DNA of 64,000 bases from Frankia sp. AgB1.9 (GCF_016786355.1 NZ_JADWYX010000035.1:1-64000), one strand, 5' to 3'; positions 1 through 8,934 are shown, counted from the stretch's first letter. The notes: generated from the sequence alone by a model not told the origin. Program-made: numbers and translations.

Positions 1-2
1 AC

Positions 3-131
3 GGCAGCCGCACCGCGCACGAGCACCTCCAGGAGCGGTATCTGCGCGAACGGGACCTGATCTGGCAGCTCGCCGCCCCCCCCCCCCCCCCCCCCCCCCC
101 GGCCGCCGGGCGCGCGCGCGGCGCCCGGTAA
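3..131 (+). CDS. C-terminal fragment of an unidentified protein
   Basis: An open frame enters from the left edge and stops at TAA 129-131. The readable part (GSRTAHEHLQERYLRERD, then LIWQLAA) looks like natural charged helix sequence. It then runs into about nine prolines encoded by a 25-base C run and an arginine/glycine-rich tail. I do not recognise a family. Because the poly-C tract may be an assembly error, the last ~20 residues and the stop may not be real. Confidence 0.4.
   Translation, partial: GSRTAHEHLQERYLRERDLIWQLAAPPPPPPPPAAGRARGAR
76..100. repeat. 25-base poly-C homopolymer
   Basis: There is an uninterrupted run of 25 C, followed by a GC-only stretch rich in CG steps. It sits at the end of the partial upstream frame and before the ABC exporter. 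A similar run at 33992-34020 clearly breaks a conserved protein, so this one is also suspect as low-quality read sequence fixed in the consensus. Confidence 0.9.
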
Positions 132-274
132 CGGCGGACGGCCTTGCCGGCGCTCTCGCGTCCACGTCCGGTCCACAACCAGCCGGAAATGTCCGCACAC
201 CCGACCAGCCGGCCGTCGACGGTAAACCCGTCCAGTCCGGCGGGCACGCGGGCCTTCGCTCCTATCTCCGCTTC

Positions 275-2092
275 ATGTGGACGTTCCGCCGGTCGGTGCT
301 CGCCGTCGTCGCCGTCTTCGTCGTCGCCGACATCGCGCTCGCCGTCATTCCGCTGTTCATCGGCCGGTTCGTCGCCGCGCTCGCGAGCACCCCGCACGGC
401 CACGTGGTCGCCTTCACCACGGCGCTGATCGCCTGCAGCGTCTGTCACGACCTGTTCTGGCGGACCGCCGAGCTGATGTACATGAAGTGGCTCAACCCGC
501 GGGGCTACGACTACCAGAACCTGTTGTTCCGCCGGGTGATCGACCAGGAGTACCCGTACTTCGCCGGCCGGGCCACGGGCAAGGTGAGCGGCTACGCGCG
601 CACGTTGGGGCAGGAGTTCCGGGACTTCCTGGACAACGTCTGCTTCAACTACGTGGAACTGGCCGTCAAGCTGCCGTCCATCGTGCTGATCATGTTCACG
701 GTGAACCTGCCGACCGGCCTGCTGTTCAGCGCGGCGATTCTGGTGATGCTTCTGGTCGGGCGTCGGACCGCGGCCCGTTCGGCCCGGGAGGAGAAGCGCT
801 CGACCGACGTCAACGCCGAGATGGAAAGCTACATCATCGACGTCGTCGCGAACTTCGTGAGCGTGAAGTCGTTCCGGCGGGAGAACGACGAGCACGCGCT
901 GGTCGTCGAACGCCGCCAGGACGTGGTCACCGCGTCCAACCGGTCGATGTTCTGGGCCATCATGTTCTGGGGCTCGATGAGCCTGGTGGTGCGTTACCTG
1001 GTCTGGCCCGGCGCGCTTCTACTGAACCTCTACCTCTATATGCACCACGAGCTGACGATCGGCCAGCTGACCACCTTCCTGTCGGCGCTGCTCATCTTCT
1101 CGGACTTCATCTGGGGCGCGATCTGGGAGACCTCCCAGCTCAACCTGCGGCTGGCCCGGGTAGAAGAGGCGTACGCCTACCTGTTCGGCGACCGGGACGT
1201 CCTGGACGACGACGCGTTCCCCGACCCGGACGCTCCGGGCCCGGACGAGATTCCGGCCCAGGGCACGGCGGACGTCCCCCGCCTGTCGGTCGCCCCAGTC
1301 CCAGCCCCAGTTCCAGCTCCGGCTCCGGCCGGTGACGGCTCGCGGCCGCTGGGCCGTCTCGAGCTGAGGAACGTCACGTTCGCCTATCCGGACAACCCGG
1401 CGATCCAGGTGCTGGACGGGGTGACGCTGACGATCGAGCCACGGGAGAAGGTCGGCGTCGTCGGGCGGTCGGGCAGCGGCAAGACGACGCTGCTCAAGCT
1501 GCTGCTCGGCTACTACCGGCTTCCGCTCGGGACGGTCGTGCTGGACGGCCGGACGATCCCGAACCGGCGGCTGGCCGCGGCGATCTCCTACGTGCCGCAG
1601 GACATCTCGCTGTTCCACCGGTCGATCCGCGACAACATCACGTACGGGGCGCCCGGGGACCTCGAGGACGCCGACGTGCACGAGGCGGCCCGCCGGGCGC
1701 ACGCGCACGAGTTCATCGTCCGCGCCGCGCAGGGCTACGACACGCTGGTCGGCGAGCGGGGGATCAAGCTGTCCACCGGCCAGCGCCAGCGGATCGCGAT
1801 CGCCCGCGCGCTGCTCGACCAGAAGCCGCTGCTGGTGCTGGACGAGGCGACGAGCGCCCTGGACAGCGAGAGCGAGCGGCTGGTCCAGCACGCCCTGGAA
1901 GGACTCTGGGCGGACCGGACCGTGATCGCCGTCGCGCACCGGCTGTCCACGCTGCTGCGGATGGACCGCATCGTCGTCGTCGACAACGGCCGCATCGTCG
2001 AGCAGGGCAGCCACCAGCAGCTGCTGGACGCCCGGGGCGACTACCACCGTCTCTGGCAGCAGCAGTCCGGCGAAATGCTGGTCAGCGACTGA
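275..2092 (+). CDS. ABC exporter, fused permease and ATPase
   Basis: This 605-residue type I exporter half-transporter has about six membrane helices in residues 8-300 and a nucleotide-binding domain from about 358. The P-loop GRSGSGKTT is near residue 397, the signature is LSTGQ instead of LSGGQ, Walker B is LLVLDEATSALD, and the switch His lies in AVAHRLS. A Pro/Ala/Val linker of repeated VPAP units joins the two parts. The frame is open upstream of the ATG, and the residues there (AGLRSYLRF) read like a normal exporter N-terminus. The true start may therefore lie further left, hidden by the poly-C problem. The substrate cannot be told; half-transporters of this type normally dimerise. Confidence 0.85.
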   Translation: MWTFRRSVLAVVAVFVVADIALAVIPLFIGRFVAALASTPHGHVVAFTTALIACSVCHDLFWRTAELMYMKWLNPRGYDYQNLLFRRVIDQEYPYFAGRATGKVSGYARTLGQEFRDFLDNVCFNYVELAVKLPSIVLIMFTVNLPTGLLFSAAILVMLLVGRRTAARSAREEKRSTDVNAEMESYIIDVVANFVSVKSFRRENDEHALVVERRQDVVTASNRSMFWAIMFWGSMSLVVRYLVWPGALLLNLYLYMHHELTIGQLTTFLSALLIFSDFIWGAIWETSQLNLRLARVEEAYAYLFGDRDVLDDDAFPDPDAPGPDEIPAQGTADVPRLSVAPVPAPVPAPAPAGDGSRPLGRLELRNVTFAYPDNPAIQVLDGVTLTIEPREKVGVVGRSGSGKTTLLKLLLGYYRLPLGTVVLDGRTIPNRRLAAAISYVPQDISLFHRSIRDNITYGAPGDLEDADVHEAARRAHAHEFIVRAAQGYDTLVGERGIKLSTGQRQRIAIARALLDQKPLLVLDEATSALDSESERLVQHALEGLWADRTVIAVAHRLSTLLRMDRIVVVDNGRIVEQGSHQQLLDARGDYHRLWQQQSGEMLVSD

Positions 2093-2103
2093 CCGAGCCG
2101 GCT

Positions 2104-2157
2104 CCGTTGCCCTGCCACGCACCGATAGAATGCGGTGTTCCACGGCCAGGGCAACGG
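2104..2157. terminator. Large hairpin between exporter and PycTM gene
   Basis: CCGTTGCCCTG (2104-2114) and CAGGGCAACGG (2147-2157) form a perfect 11-bp stem. An inner stem CACCG (2120-2124) with CGGTG (2133-2137) lies inside it. No T tract follows. It could end exporter transcription or act as a leader structure for the next gene. A TAGAAT (2126-2131) inside the loop resembles a -10 box. Confidence 0.45.
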
Positions 2158-2757
2158 GGGGCAGCGCTGACGCAGTCAGATGGTTCCGGAATACCGCCGT
2201 CGGGCCAGCCAGGTGGGCCGCCAGTACCGGGAGATGGCGCGCAGGCGCCTGACCTCAACGCGGACGGCGCGGTCTCGGCTATCGAGATAATGAGCAGCCG
2301 TATCGACAATGCCGACGGCAAGGTAGGGATCCTCGCCGCGGCGCTCGCGATCCTCGGCGGCACCGTGGCGAAGGACAAGCACACCATCTTCAGAATGTTC
2401 GGCGATCTCGCCGGGCCTGCGCACGGCGCCTTCGCGGTGCGCAACTACCTGGCCGTGGCATTCTTCTGCCTCGGCGTGATCGCGGTCGCCGCCGCCACCT
2501 ACAACCTCTACAAGGCGGTGCGGCCGCGTACCGCGAATGACGGGCCGAGCCGGTTCTCCTTCCCGCACCTGGCGACGATCACCGTGCAGGACACGCTCGC
2601 GCTGTCCGCGGCGACCCAGCGGGAGGAGGCCTGGCGGCAGGCCCACACGCTCGCGGTCATCGCACTGGCGAAGTTCACCAACTTCCGGCGCGCCCTCAGC
2701 AGCGTCGGAATCGCCGCCCTCTGTTTCCTCGCCTGGACCTTCGTCCTGCCCAGCTGA
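2107..2757 (+). CDS. Pycsar effector-like membrane protein (PycTM/DUF5706 type)
   Basis: The protein has up to 216 residues. The C-terminal 155 match the layout I know for PycTM effectors: a helix with RIDNADGKVG leading into a first membrane segment (ILAAALAILGG), a second segment (NYLAVAFFCLGVIAVAAA), a conserved middle (FPHLATITVQD), then QAHTLAVIALAKFTNFRRA before a last membrane helix. In Pycsar defence, such proteins are thought to bind cyclic UMP or CMP and damage the membrane. No uridylate or cytidylate cyclase gene is next to it. The start is uncertain: TTG 2107 lies in the hairpin, CTG 2167 has a G-rich stretch 6 bases upstream, and ATG 2290 just precedes the conserved core. The ~60 residues before the core are Pro/Gly-rich and probably disordered. 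Confidence 0.7.
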   Translation: MPCHAPIECGVPRPGQRGAALTQSDGSGIPPSGQPGGPPVPGDGAQAPDLNADGAVSAIEIMSSRIDNADGKVGILAAALAILGGTVAKDKHTIFRMFGDLAGPAHGAFAVRNYLAVAFFCLGVIAVAAATYNLYKAVRPRTANDGPSRFSFPHLATITVQDTLALSAATQREEAWRQAHTLAVIALAKFTNFRRALSSVGIAALCFLAWTFVLPS

Positions 2758-2795
2758 TTCGCGGTCGCGCGGGCATTCCCGGTGCGGGCCTGCCG

Positions 2796-3593
2796 TCAGT
2801 GGCCGCGGTCGAGCCAGCTCTGCCTCGCGGGAGCCTCCGCGCCGATGGTGGTCGCGCGGCCGTGGCCGGTGCGAACCGTCGTCGTGGCGGGCAGGCCCAG
2901 CAGCTGGCTCGTGATCGAGTCGATGATGGTCGGGAAGTCGGAGAACGACCGGCCCGTCGCGCCTGGGCCGCCCTGGAACAGGGTGTCGCCGGTGAACACC
3001 GTGTTCAGGTCCGGCGCGTGGAAGGACATGCTTCCCCAGGTATGGCCGGGGGTGTGCAGCGCGGTCAGGGCAACCGCGTCGGCGCCGGTGCCGACGGTGA
3101 ACTCGTGGCCAGCCGCGATCTCGTGGTCGGGAGCGCGCCCCGGGTGGGTGCGGTCCCAGAGCTCGCGGTCGGCCGGGTGCAGCCAGATCTTCGCGCCGGT
3201 CGCGGCGGCGACCGCCAGGGCCGCGTCGACGTGGTCGTCGTGGGCGTGGGTGCACAGGATCGCCGCGAGGTGGCGGTCGCCGACCGCGGCCAGGATCGCC
3301 GTCGGGTCATGCGGGGCGTCGAGGACGACGCACTCCTCGTCGTCGCCGATCAGGTAGACGTTGTTGTCCACGTTCCACCGGCCGCCGTCGAGCGAGAAGA
3401 CCCCCGAGGTGATCAGGTGGTCGATCCGGACCCGCCCACCCGGCTGTGCGCCGTCCGCCGCGCGCGCCCAGGCCACGGTGCGCGCCGAGTCGCCCGCCTC
3501 CGGCGCCGCCTCGGCCCCGGTCGAGGCGGAACCGTCGACGTCAGCGCTCCCGGCGGCCGACCCGCCGGCGCCATGTTCCCCCGGGGCGCACAT
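2796..3593 (-). CDS. Metallo-beta-lactamase fold hydrolase coupled to mscR
   Basis: This 265-residue protein has the MBL zinc motif THAHDDHVD, followed by HTPGHTWGS, FTGDTLF and a C-terminal GHGRATTIG. That is the glyoxalase-II-like arrangement. Its ATG (3593-3591) overlaps the mscR stop by ATGA, so the two are translationally coupled. In mycothiol-producing actinobacteria a hydrolase of this family commonly follows the formaldehyde dehydrogenase. It may hydrolyse the S-formylmycothiol product, but that function is inferred from position. The first ~45 residues are Gly/Ala/Ser-rich and probably a flexible extension. A longer open frame upstream to 3767 only reads mscR out of frame. Confidence 0.85.
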   Translation of the reverse strand: MCAPGEHGAGGSAAGSADVDGSASTGAEAAPEAGDSARTVAWARAADGAQPGGRVRIDHLITSGVFSLDGGRWNVDNNVYLIGDDEECVVLDAPHDPTAILAAVGDRHLAAILCTHAHDDHVDAALAVAAATGAKIWLHPADRELWDRTHPGRAPDHEIAAGHEFTVGTGADAVALTALHTPGHTWGSMSFHAPDLNTVFTGDTLFQGGPGATGRSFSDFPTIIDSITSQLLGLPATTTVRTGHGRATTIGAEAPARQSWLDRGH

Positions 3594-4678
3594 CAGAGCA
3601 TCACCACCGAACGCAGGACGTCGCCGCGCTTCATCGCGTCGAAGGCGGCCTCGACGTCGGTGAGGGCGATCTTCTCGGAGACGAACGTCTCCAGCGGCAG
3701 CCGGCCCTGCAGGTAGAGGTCGATGAGCATCGGGAAGTCGCGCTCGGGCAGGCAGTCGCCGTACCACGAGGACTTCAGCCGGCCGCCCCGGCCGAAGACG
3801 TCGAGCAGCGGCAGCTCCAGCGTCATGTCCGGCGTCGGGACGCCGACGAGGACGACCGTGCCGGCGAGGTCGCGGGCGTAGAACGCCTGCTTCCAGGTCT
3901 CCGGCCGTCCGACCGCGTCGATGACGACATCGGCGCCGAAGCCGCCGGTCAGCTCCTGGATGGCGGCCACCGGGTCGCCGCTGCGCGAGTTGACCGTGTG
4001 GGTCGCGCCCAGCGTCGTCGCGAGGGCCAGCTTCCGGTCGTCGACATCCACCGCGATGATCTTCGCGGCCCCGGCGAGGCGCGCGCCGGCGATCGCGGCA
4101 CCGCCGACGCCGCCGCAGCCGATCACGGCCACGCTGTCGCCCCGGCCGACCTCACCCGTGTTCATCGCCGCGCCGAGGCCGGCCATGACCCCACAGCCGA
4201 GCAGGCCGGCGACCTCCGGCGGCGCGGCCGGGTCGACCTTGGTGCACTGCCCGGCCGCGACCAGCGTCGTCTCCAGGAACGCGCCGATCCCCAGCGCCGG
4301 CGACAGCGCGGTGCCGTCCTCCAGGGTCATCTTCTGGGTGGCGTTCGCGGTGTCGAAGCAGTACCAGGGCCGGCCTCGCCGGCAGGCGCGGCACTGCCCG
4401 CAGACGGCGCGCCAGTTCAGCACGACGTAGTCACCGGGCACGACGTTCGTGACGCCCGGGCCGACCTCGCTGACGACCCCGGCGGCCTCGTGGCCGAGCA
4501 GGAACGGGTAGTCGTCGGAGATCCCGCCCTCGCGGTAGTGGAAGTCGGTGTGGCAGACGCCGCAGGCCTTGACGTCGACGGTCACCTCACCGGGGCCGGG
4601 ATCCGGCACGACGACGGTGCGCAGCTCGACCGGCGCGCCCTTCCGCATCGACACGACGCCCTTGACCTGACGGCTCAC
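3593..4678 (-). CDS. mscR: S-(hydroxymethyl)mycothiol dehydrogenase
   Basis: This 361-residue zinc alcohol dehydrogenase oxidises the formaldehyde-mycothiol adduct with NAD in the cytoplasm. Seen in the sequence: the catalytic zinc site GVCHTD (Cys42) with GHE (His63), the structural zinc loop [15 protein letters not shown], and the Rossmann motif GCGGVGG. Length and sequence fit MscR, the mycothiol-dependent formaldehyde dehydrogenase of actinobacteria. It is the first gene of a two-gene unit with the MBL hydrolase. It is transcribed divergently from the sulfonate operon across a 394-bp gap. Confidence 0.9.
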   Translation of the reverse strand: MSRQVKGVVSMRKGAPVELRTVVVPDPGPGEVTVDVKACGVCHTDFHYREGGISDDYPFLLGHEAAGVVSEVGPGVTNVVPGDYVVLNWRAVCGQCRACRRGRPWYCFDTANATQKMTLEDGTALSPALGIGAFLETTLVAAGQCTKVDPAAPPEVAGLLGCGVMAGLGAAMNTGEVGRGDSVAVIGCGGVGGAAIAGARLAGAAKIIAVDVDDRKLALATTLGATHTVNSRSGDPVAAIQELTGGFGADVVIDAVGRPETWKQAFYARDLAGTVVLVGVPTPDMTLELPLLDVFGRGGRLKSSWYGDCLPERDFPMLIDLYLQGRLPLETFVSEKIALTDVEAAFDAMKRGDVLRSVVML

Positions 4679-5072
4679 CGCTCGTCCTCCGCTCGCCTCG
4701 ACCGCGTGATGGCGTTCACCCGGCCCTTGGTCATCGTCACGTGCTGGCCACGACGAAGCAACGTCCGCGTCTCCTGCCGCGTGAAGTCGGCCGTGTCCCG
4801 AGGGCCCCGGTACCGGGCGTGGACGGTGCTGGGCGCGGACGGGGTCCGGCGCGGCGGGTCCGCGCGCGGCCCGGCGCCGGCGGCCCGGCCGGCCGGCCCG
4901 GATAACGCAAGATCGGCCTGAAACAATAGAGCAGTATTCCCATCAAGTACGTTGACAAACAGCTGACTTAACTGCTTCAGTGGGCACGTCAAAGCGCCGG
5001 CCGATCCGTCGGGCGCATTCCTCCAGCCGCGCCGGGGCGCCGCGCGGTATTCCATCTCTCACGAGGAGTCCC
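4679..5072. other. Divergent intergenic region mscR / sulfonate operon
   Basis: This 394-bp gap has one AT-richer island (about 4910-4980) in otherwise GC-rich DNA. It holds TTGACA at 4952-4957 and the motif described separately at 4958-4974. Nothing resembling a conserved gene is seen on either strand. Confidence 0.6.
4952..4980 (+). promoter_or_regulatory. Putative promoter and operator of the sulfonate operon
   Basis: TTGACA (4952-4957) is a perfect -35 hexamer. AACAGCTGACTTAACTG (4958-4974) follows directly and shares the core AACAG-N-TGACTTAAC with a site at 9703-9722 before the second TauD gene. CAGCTGACTTAACTG is an imperfect palindrome. No good -10 is seen. A repressor bound here would cover the promoter; the TetR gene of this locus is the natural candidate (inference). 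Confidence 0.5.
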
Positions 5073-6194
5073 GTGGTCACGCCTGCCCTCCGGGCCGGCC
5101 GAGGTCGGTTCACGCCGGCCGTTTTCCGGCCTCGGCACCCAGCAAGGCCGGCGGCGGCCGGGCCGCGCCGCACTGTCGTCCTGGCCGCCCTCGGCACCCT
5201 GCTCGCCGTCACCGCGCTGGCCGCCTGCGGCTCCGGTTCCGGCTCCGGCGGCTCGGCTGGTGCGCCCGCGGCGGCCGCGACCAGCTACCCGACGGCCATC
5301 CCGGCCGGGACCAAGCTGCGCGTCGGCGACCAGAACCAGCTGAAGCCGTCGCTCGACCTGTCCGGCGAGAGCTCCGCCACGCCGTACACGCTCAGCTGGT
5401 CCACGTTCGCGTCCGGCCCGCTGCTGCTGGAGGCGTTCCGCGCCGGCGCCGTCGACGTCGGCTACGTCGCGGACACCCCGCCGGTGCTCGCGGCGGCCTC
5501 CGGCCAGGACCTCGCGGTGATCGCCACCTGGCACAACCCGCCGGGCCAGCTGGTCCTCGCCACGAAGCCGGGCAGCGACATCCACTCGGTGGCGGACCTG
5601 AAAGGCAAGAAGGTCGCGATCACCACCGGGACCATCCTGCAGGCCTACCTGCTGCGGTCGCTGGACGCGGCGCACCTGGCCCAGAAGGACGTCAGCCCGG
5701 TCAACCTGGCGATCACCGACATCTCCAGCGCCCTCGCCCGCGGCGACGTCGACGCCGGGGTCGTGCCCGAGCCGCTCGCCAGCACGTACCTGAGCGCCAA
5801 CCCAACCGCCCACAAGGTCACCGGCGCCGACCCGTCGCCGATCACCCAGTACCTGATCACGACCCACAAGGTGCTGGCCGACCCGGCGAAGGCGGCCGCG
5901 CTCGGCGACTTCGTAGCGCGCTGGGTGAAGGCCGCCGGCTGGCGGGACGGCCACACGGCCGAGTTCATCCAGAAGTACTACGTCGACCAGCAGAAGGTGC
6001 CCGCGGCCACCGCGAAGGTCCTCGTCGGCACCGGTGTCCCGTCGGCGTTCGTCCCGATCGACGCGACGAGCGTCGGCGCCGCCCAGAAACTCGCCGACCT
6101 TTTCTTCTCCAGCGGGGTTCTCCCCAAGAAGGTCGACATCTCCAAGGTTTTCGACGCCCGTTACAACGCCGCGGTCAAGGAGGCCCAGCAATGA
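5073..6194 (+). CDS. Sulfonate/nitrate-type ABC transporter substrate-binding lipoprotein
   Basis: This 373-residue extracytoplasmic binding protein is of the SsuA/TauA/NMT1 type. A long Arg/Pro-rich n-region leads to a hydrophobic stretch and the lipobox ALAAC with Cys52, then a Gly/Ser linker. The body has the family pattern (LRVGDQNQLKP, ADTPPVLAAASGQDLAVI, DLKGKKVAITTGT). I chose GTG 5073 because ACGAGGAG lies five bases upstream; an ATG at 4980 has no ribosome site and sits in the operator. The ATG of TauD overlaps its stop (ATGA). It likely delivers organosulfur compounds to the SsuC-like permease; taurine, alkanesulfonate or alkyl sulfate cannot be told apart. Confidence 0.85.
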   Translation: MVTPALRAGRGRFTPAVFRPRHPARPAAAGPRRTVVLAALGTLLAVTALAACGSGSGSGGSAGAPAAAATSYPTAIPAGTKLRVGDQNQLKPSLDLSGESSATPYTLSWSTFASGPLLLEAFRAGAVDVGYVADTPPVLAAASGQDLAVIATWHNPPGQLVLATKPGSDIHSVADLKGKKVAITTGTILQAYLLRSLDAAHLAQKDVSPVNLAITDISSALARGDVDAGVVPEPLASTYLSANPTAHKVTGADPSPITQYLITTHKVLADPAKAAALGDFVARWVKAAGWRDGHTAEFIQKYYVDQQKVPAATAKVLVGTGVPSAFVPIDATSVGAAQKLADLFFSSGVLPKKVDISKVFDARYNAAVKEAQQ

Positions 6195-7105
6195 CGCTCA
6201 CCCAGGAATCCGCCACGACGGTCAACCTCGACGTGCGGCCGTTGTCGGGGTACATCGGCGCCGAGATCCACGGCGTGGACCTCACCCGGCCGCTGGCGCC
6301 GGAGGTCGTCGCCGAGATCCGGGCGACTCTGCTGAAGTGGAAGGTCGTCTTCTTCCGCGACCAGCACGTCACCCCGGCCCAGCAGATCGCGTTCGGCGCG
6401 CAGTTCGGCGAGGTCACCCCCGGCCACCCGACGCTGCCGACGCTCGAGGGCCACCCGGAGATCTTCCCGCTGGACAGCAAGAGCTATGACGCCGCCGAAG
6501 GGATCAGCGTCAAGAGCCTCTGGCACACGGACGTGACGTTCGTGCACAACCCGCCGATGGGATCCATCCTGCGCGGCGTCGTCATCCCGCCGTACGGGGG
6601 CGACACTCAGTGGACGAACCTGGTCACCGCCTACGAGACGCTGTCCGAGCCGTTGCGCGCGTTCATCGACGGCCTGCACGCTGTGCACGTCAATCAGCTG
6701 CATCTGGAGCGCGGTGACGGCGCGAAGCTGCTCGCGATGTTCTCGAAGAAGTCCTTCGAAAGCATTCACCCGGTGGTGCGGGTGCACCCTGAGACCGGTG
6801 AGCGGGCGCTGTTCGTCAATCCGAACTTCACCCAGCGGATCGTCGAGCTGAGCAACACCGAGAGCGCGCAGATCCTGAACCTGCTGTACCAGCACCTGGC
6901 CACGCCGGCCTTCACGGTCCGGTTCCGCTGGGAGCCGGACAGCATCGCGTTCTGGGACAACCGGGCCACCGCCCACCTCGTCCCGACCGACTACGGCCAC
7001 CTCGGCTCCGAGCGGGTCATGCACCGGATCACCCTGGCCGGCGACATCCCGGTCGGCGTGCACGGCGAGCAGTCCGAGACCCGCGAGGGCGGGTCGTTCG
7101 CGTGA
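6191..7105 (+). CDS. TauD/TfdA Fe(II)/2-oxoglutarate dioxygenase, copy 1
   Basis: This 304-residue dioxygenase carries the iron triad: WHTDVTF supplies His and Asp, and the distal His is in RATAHLV. MHRIT carries the 2-oxoglutarate-binding Arg. PVVRVHPETGER is shared with taurine and sulfate-ester dioxygenases. Members hydroxylate the carbon next to the sulfo group so that sulfite or sulfate is released. It lies between the binding protein and the permease with 4-base overlaps on both sides, so it is one operon with the transporter. The exact substrate is unknown. Confidence 0.88.
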   Translation: MTLTQESATTVNLDVRPLSGYIGAEIHGVDLTRPLAPEVVAEIRATLLKWKVVFFRDQHVTPAQQIAFGAQFGEVTPGHPTLPTLEGHPEIFPLDSKSYDAAEGISVKSLWHTDVTFVHNPPMGSILRGVVIPPYGGDTQWTNLVTAYETLSEPLRAFIDGLHAVHVNQLHLERGDGAKLLAMFSKKSFESIHPVVRVHPETGERALFVNPNFTQRIVELSNTESAQILNLLYQHLATPAFTVRFRWEPDSIAFWDNRATAHLVPTDYGHLGSERVMHRITLAGDIPVGVHGEQSETREGGSFA

Positions 7106-8007
7106 CGTCGCTCGCCCTCGACGGCTCCGGCCGCGCGGTGCCGGCCTCGCCGGCCGGCACCGCGGCGGGGGGTCCGGCGTCAGAGGGTCCGGCGGCGGGG
7201 CGGGTCGAGATCGCGCTGGCGGACCCGCTGCGACCGGCCCGCCGGCCGGTGCCGAAGGGGCTGCGCCGGCTGCTCGGGCCGGTGCTGCTGGTCGCGTTCT
7301 GGCAGATCGGGTCCTCGACCGGGCTGATCCAGCCGGACATCCTCGCCGGGCCGTGGACCGTCCTGCACACCGGCTACTCGCTGGCCGCCGACGGGACGCT
7401 GGGGCACAACCTGGCGATCTCGCTGCGGCGGGTCGCACTCGGCCTGCTGCTCGGGGTCGCCGTCGCGGTGGTGCTGGCGGTCGTGGCCGGGCTGTTCCAG
7501 CTCGGCGAGGACCTCGTCGACGCGCCGGTGCAGATCCTGCGGGCCGTGCCGATCCTCGGCCTGGTGCCGCTGGCGATCCTCTGGTTCGGCATCGGCGAGC
7601 ACGTGAAGGTCTTCCTCGTCGCGCTCGGCACCGCGTTCCCCGTCTACATCAACACGTTCGCGGCGATCCGTGGCGTCGACGGGCGGTTCGTGGAGCTGGC
7701 CCGCACCGTGCGGCTCGGCCGGCTCGCGCTGATCCGGCGGGTCGTGCTGCCGGGCGCCCTGCCCGGGTTCCTGGTCGGCCTGCGGTTCGCGCTGACCATC
7801 TCGTGGCTGATCCTCGTGGTCAGCGAGCAGATCAACGCCTCCAGCGGCATCGGCTACCTGATGGACCAGGCCCGCACGTTCGGCCAGACCGACGTGATCG
7901 TCGTCGGCCTCGCCGTCTACGGCGTGCTCGGCCTGCTCTCCGACGCGCTCGTCCGCCTGCTCGAACGCCGCGCGCTGGCCTGGCGCCGAGGCCTGGAGGC
8001 AACATGA
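7102..8007 (+). CDS. Sulfonate-type ABC transporter permease (SsuC-like)
   Basis: This 301-residue inner-membrane permease has about six helices from residue 55 on. The EAA-type loop that contacts the ATPase is visible as ELARTVRLGRLALIRRVVLPGALP. The first 50 residues are Gly/Ala/Pro-rich and cytoplasmic. GTG 7102 overlaps the TauD stop (GTGA), and its own stop overlaps the ATPase start (ATGA). The family imports sulfonates, taurine or nitrate; the TauD neighbour favours organosulfur. Confidence 0.88.
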   Translation: MTSLALDGSGRAVPASPAGTAAGGPASEGPAAGRVEIALADPLRPARRPVPKGLRRLLGPVLLVAFWQIGSSTGLIQPDILAGPWTVLHTGYSLAADGTLGHNLAISLRRVALGLLLGVAVAVVLAVVAGLFQLGEDLVDAPVQILRAVPILGLVPLAILWFGIGEHVKVFLVALGTAFPVYINTFAAIRGVDGRFVELARTVRLGRLALIRRVVLPGALPGFLVGLRFALTISWLILVVSEQINASSGIGYLMDQARTFGQTDVIVVGLAVYGVLGLLSDALVRLLERRALAWRRGLEAT

Positions 8008-8882
8008 CCACGCAGACGACGTCCCGCTCCCCCGCCCTCGCCGTCGCCCGGGTGCCCGCGACCGCGCCGGCCGCCGTGCCCGGCACGGTGGCCGGTGACC
8101 TCGAGGGGCCCGCGGTGCGGGTCCGCGACGTCCGCCGGGAGTTCGGCGGGCGGGTCGTGCTCGACGGGATCGACCTGGACATCGCGGCCGGCGAGTTCGT
8201 CGCGCTGCTCGGCCGGTCCGGCTCCGGCAAGAGCACCCTGCTGCGGATCCTCGCCGGCCTCGACGCCGCGGCGACCGGCCGCGCGACCGTGCCCGAGCGC
8301 AGCGCGGTCGTCTTCCAGGACCCGCGGCTGCTGCCGTGGGCGCGGGTGGTCGACAACGTGACTCTCGGCCTGAAGGGCCGCGAGGCCCGCGGCCAGGCCC
8401 GGGACGCGCTCGCCGAGGTCGGCCTCGCCGGCCGGGAGCGCGACTGGCCGGCGACGCTGTCCGGCGGCGAGGCGCAGCGCGCCGCGCTCGCCCGCGCGCT
8501 GGTCCGCTCCCCCGGCCTGCTGCTGCTCGACGAGCCGTTCGGCGCGCTGGACGCCCTGACCCGCATCCGGATGCACCGGCTGCTGCGTGACCTGTGCCGG
8601 CGGCACCGCCCGGCGGTGCTGCTCGTGACCCACGACGTCGACGAGGCGATCCTGCTCGCCGACCGGGTCGCCGTCCTCACCGACGGGCAGCTCTCCCACG
8701 ACGAGCGGGTCAGGCTCTCACACGACGAGCAGGGGCGGCTCTCCGGGGCCCGCCACCGCTCCGACCCGCAGTTCGCCGCGCTGCGGGCCCGGCTGCTCGC
8801 CGAGCTCGGCGTCTCCGACGACGAGGCCGAGAGCCGCCCGGGTGCCGCACCCGACGCCACGACGGAGATCGGCGACGCCTAG
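8004..8882 (+). CDS. Sulfonate-type ABC transporter ATPase (SsuB-like)
   Basis: This 292-residue ATPase has P-loop LLGRSGSGKST, Q-loop VVFQDPRLLPW, signature LSGGEAQRAALARAL, Walker B LLLLDEPFGALD and switch LVTHDVDEA. ATG 8004 overlaps the permease stop. A longer frame starting at 7353 is only the permease read in another frame. After the ATPase core there is a short internal repeat, LSHDERVRLSHDEQGRLSG, which probably arose by local duplication. The N-terminal ~35 residues are Ala/Pro-rich and outside the fold. Confidence 0.9.
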   Translation: MTTQTTSRSPALAVARVPATAPAAVPGTVAGDLEGPAVRVRDVRREFGGRVVLDGIDLDIAAGEFVALLGRSGSGKSTLLRILAGLDAAATGRATVPERSAVVFQDPRLLPWARVVDNVTLGLKGREARGQARDALAEVGLAGRERDWPATLSGGEAQRAALARALVRSPGLLLLDEPFGALDALTRIRMHRLLRDLCRRHRPAVLLVTHDVDEAILLADRVAVLTDGQLSHDERVRLSHDEQGRLSGARHRSDPQFAALRARLLAELGVSDDEAESRPGAAPDATTEIGDA

Positions 8883-8934
8883 GCTGCGGGACGGGTTAGC
8901 GACAGGCGCGCCCGCCGGCGATCCGGAGCGGACC

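Noticed and set aside
3446..4921. 491-codon plus-strand open frame opposite mscR and the MBL gene
   Set aside because: It is Arg/Gly/Asp-rich with no family pattern and is the codon shadow of well-recognised minus-strand genes.
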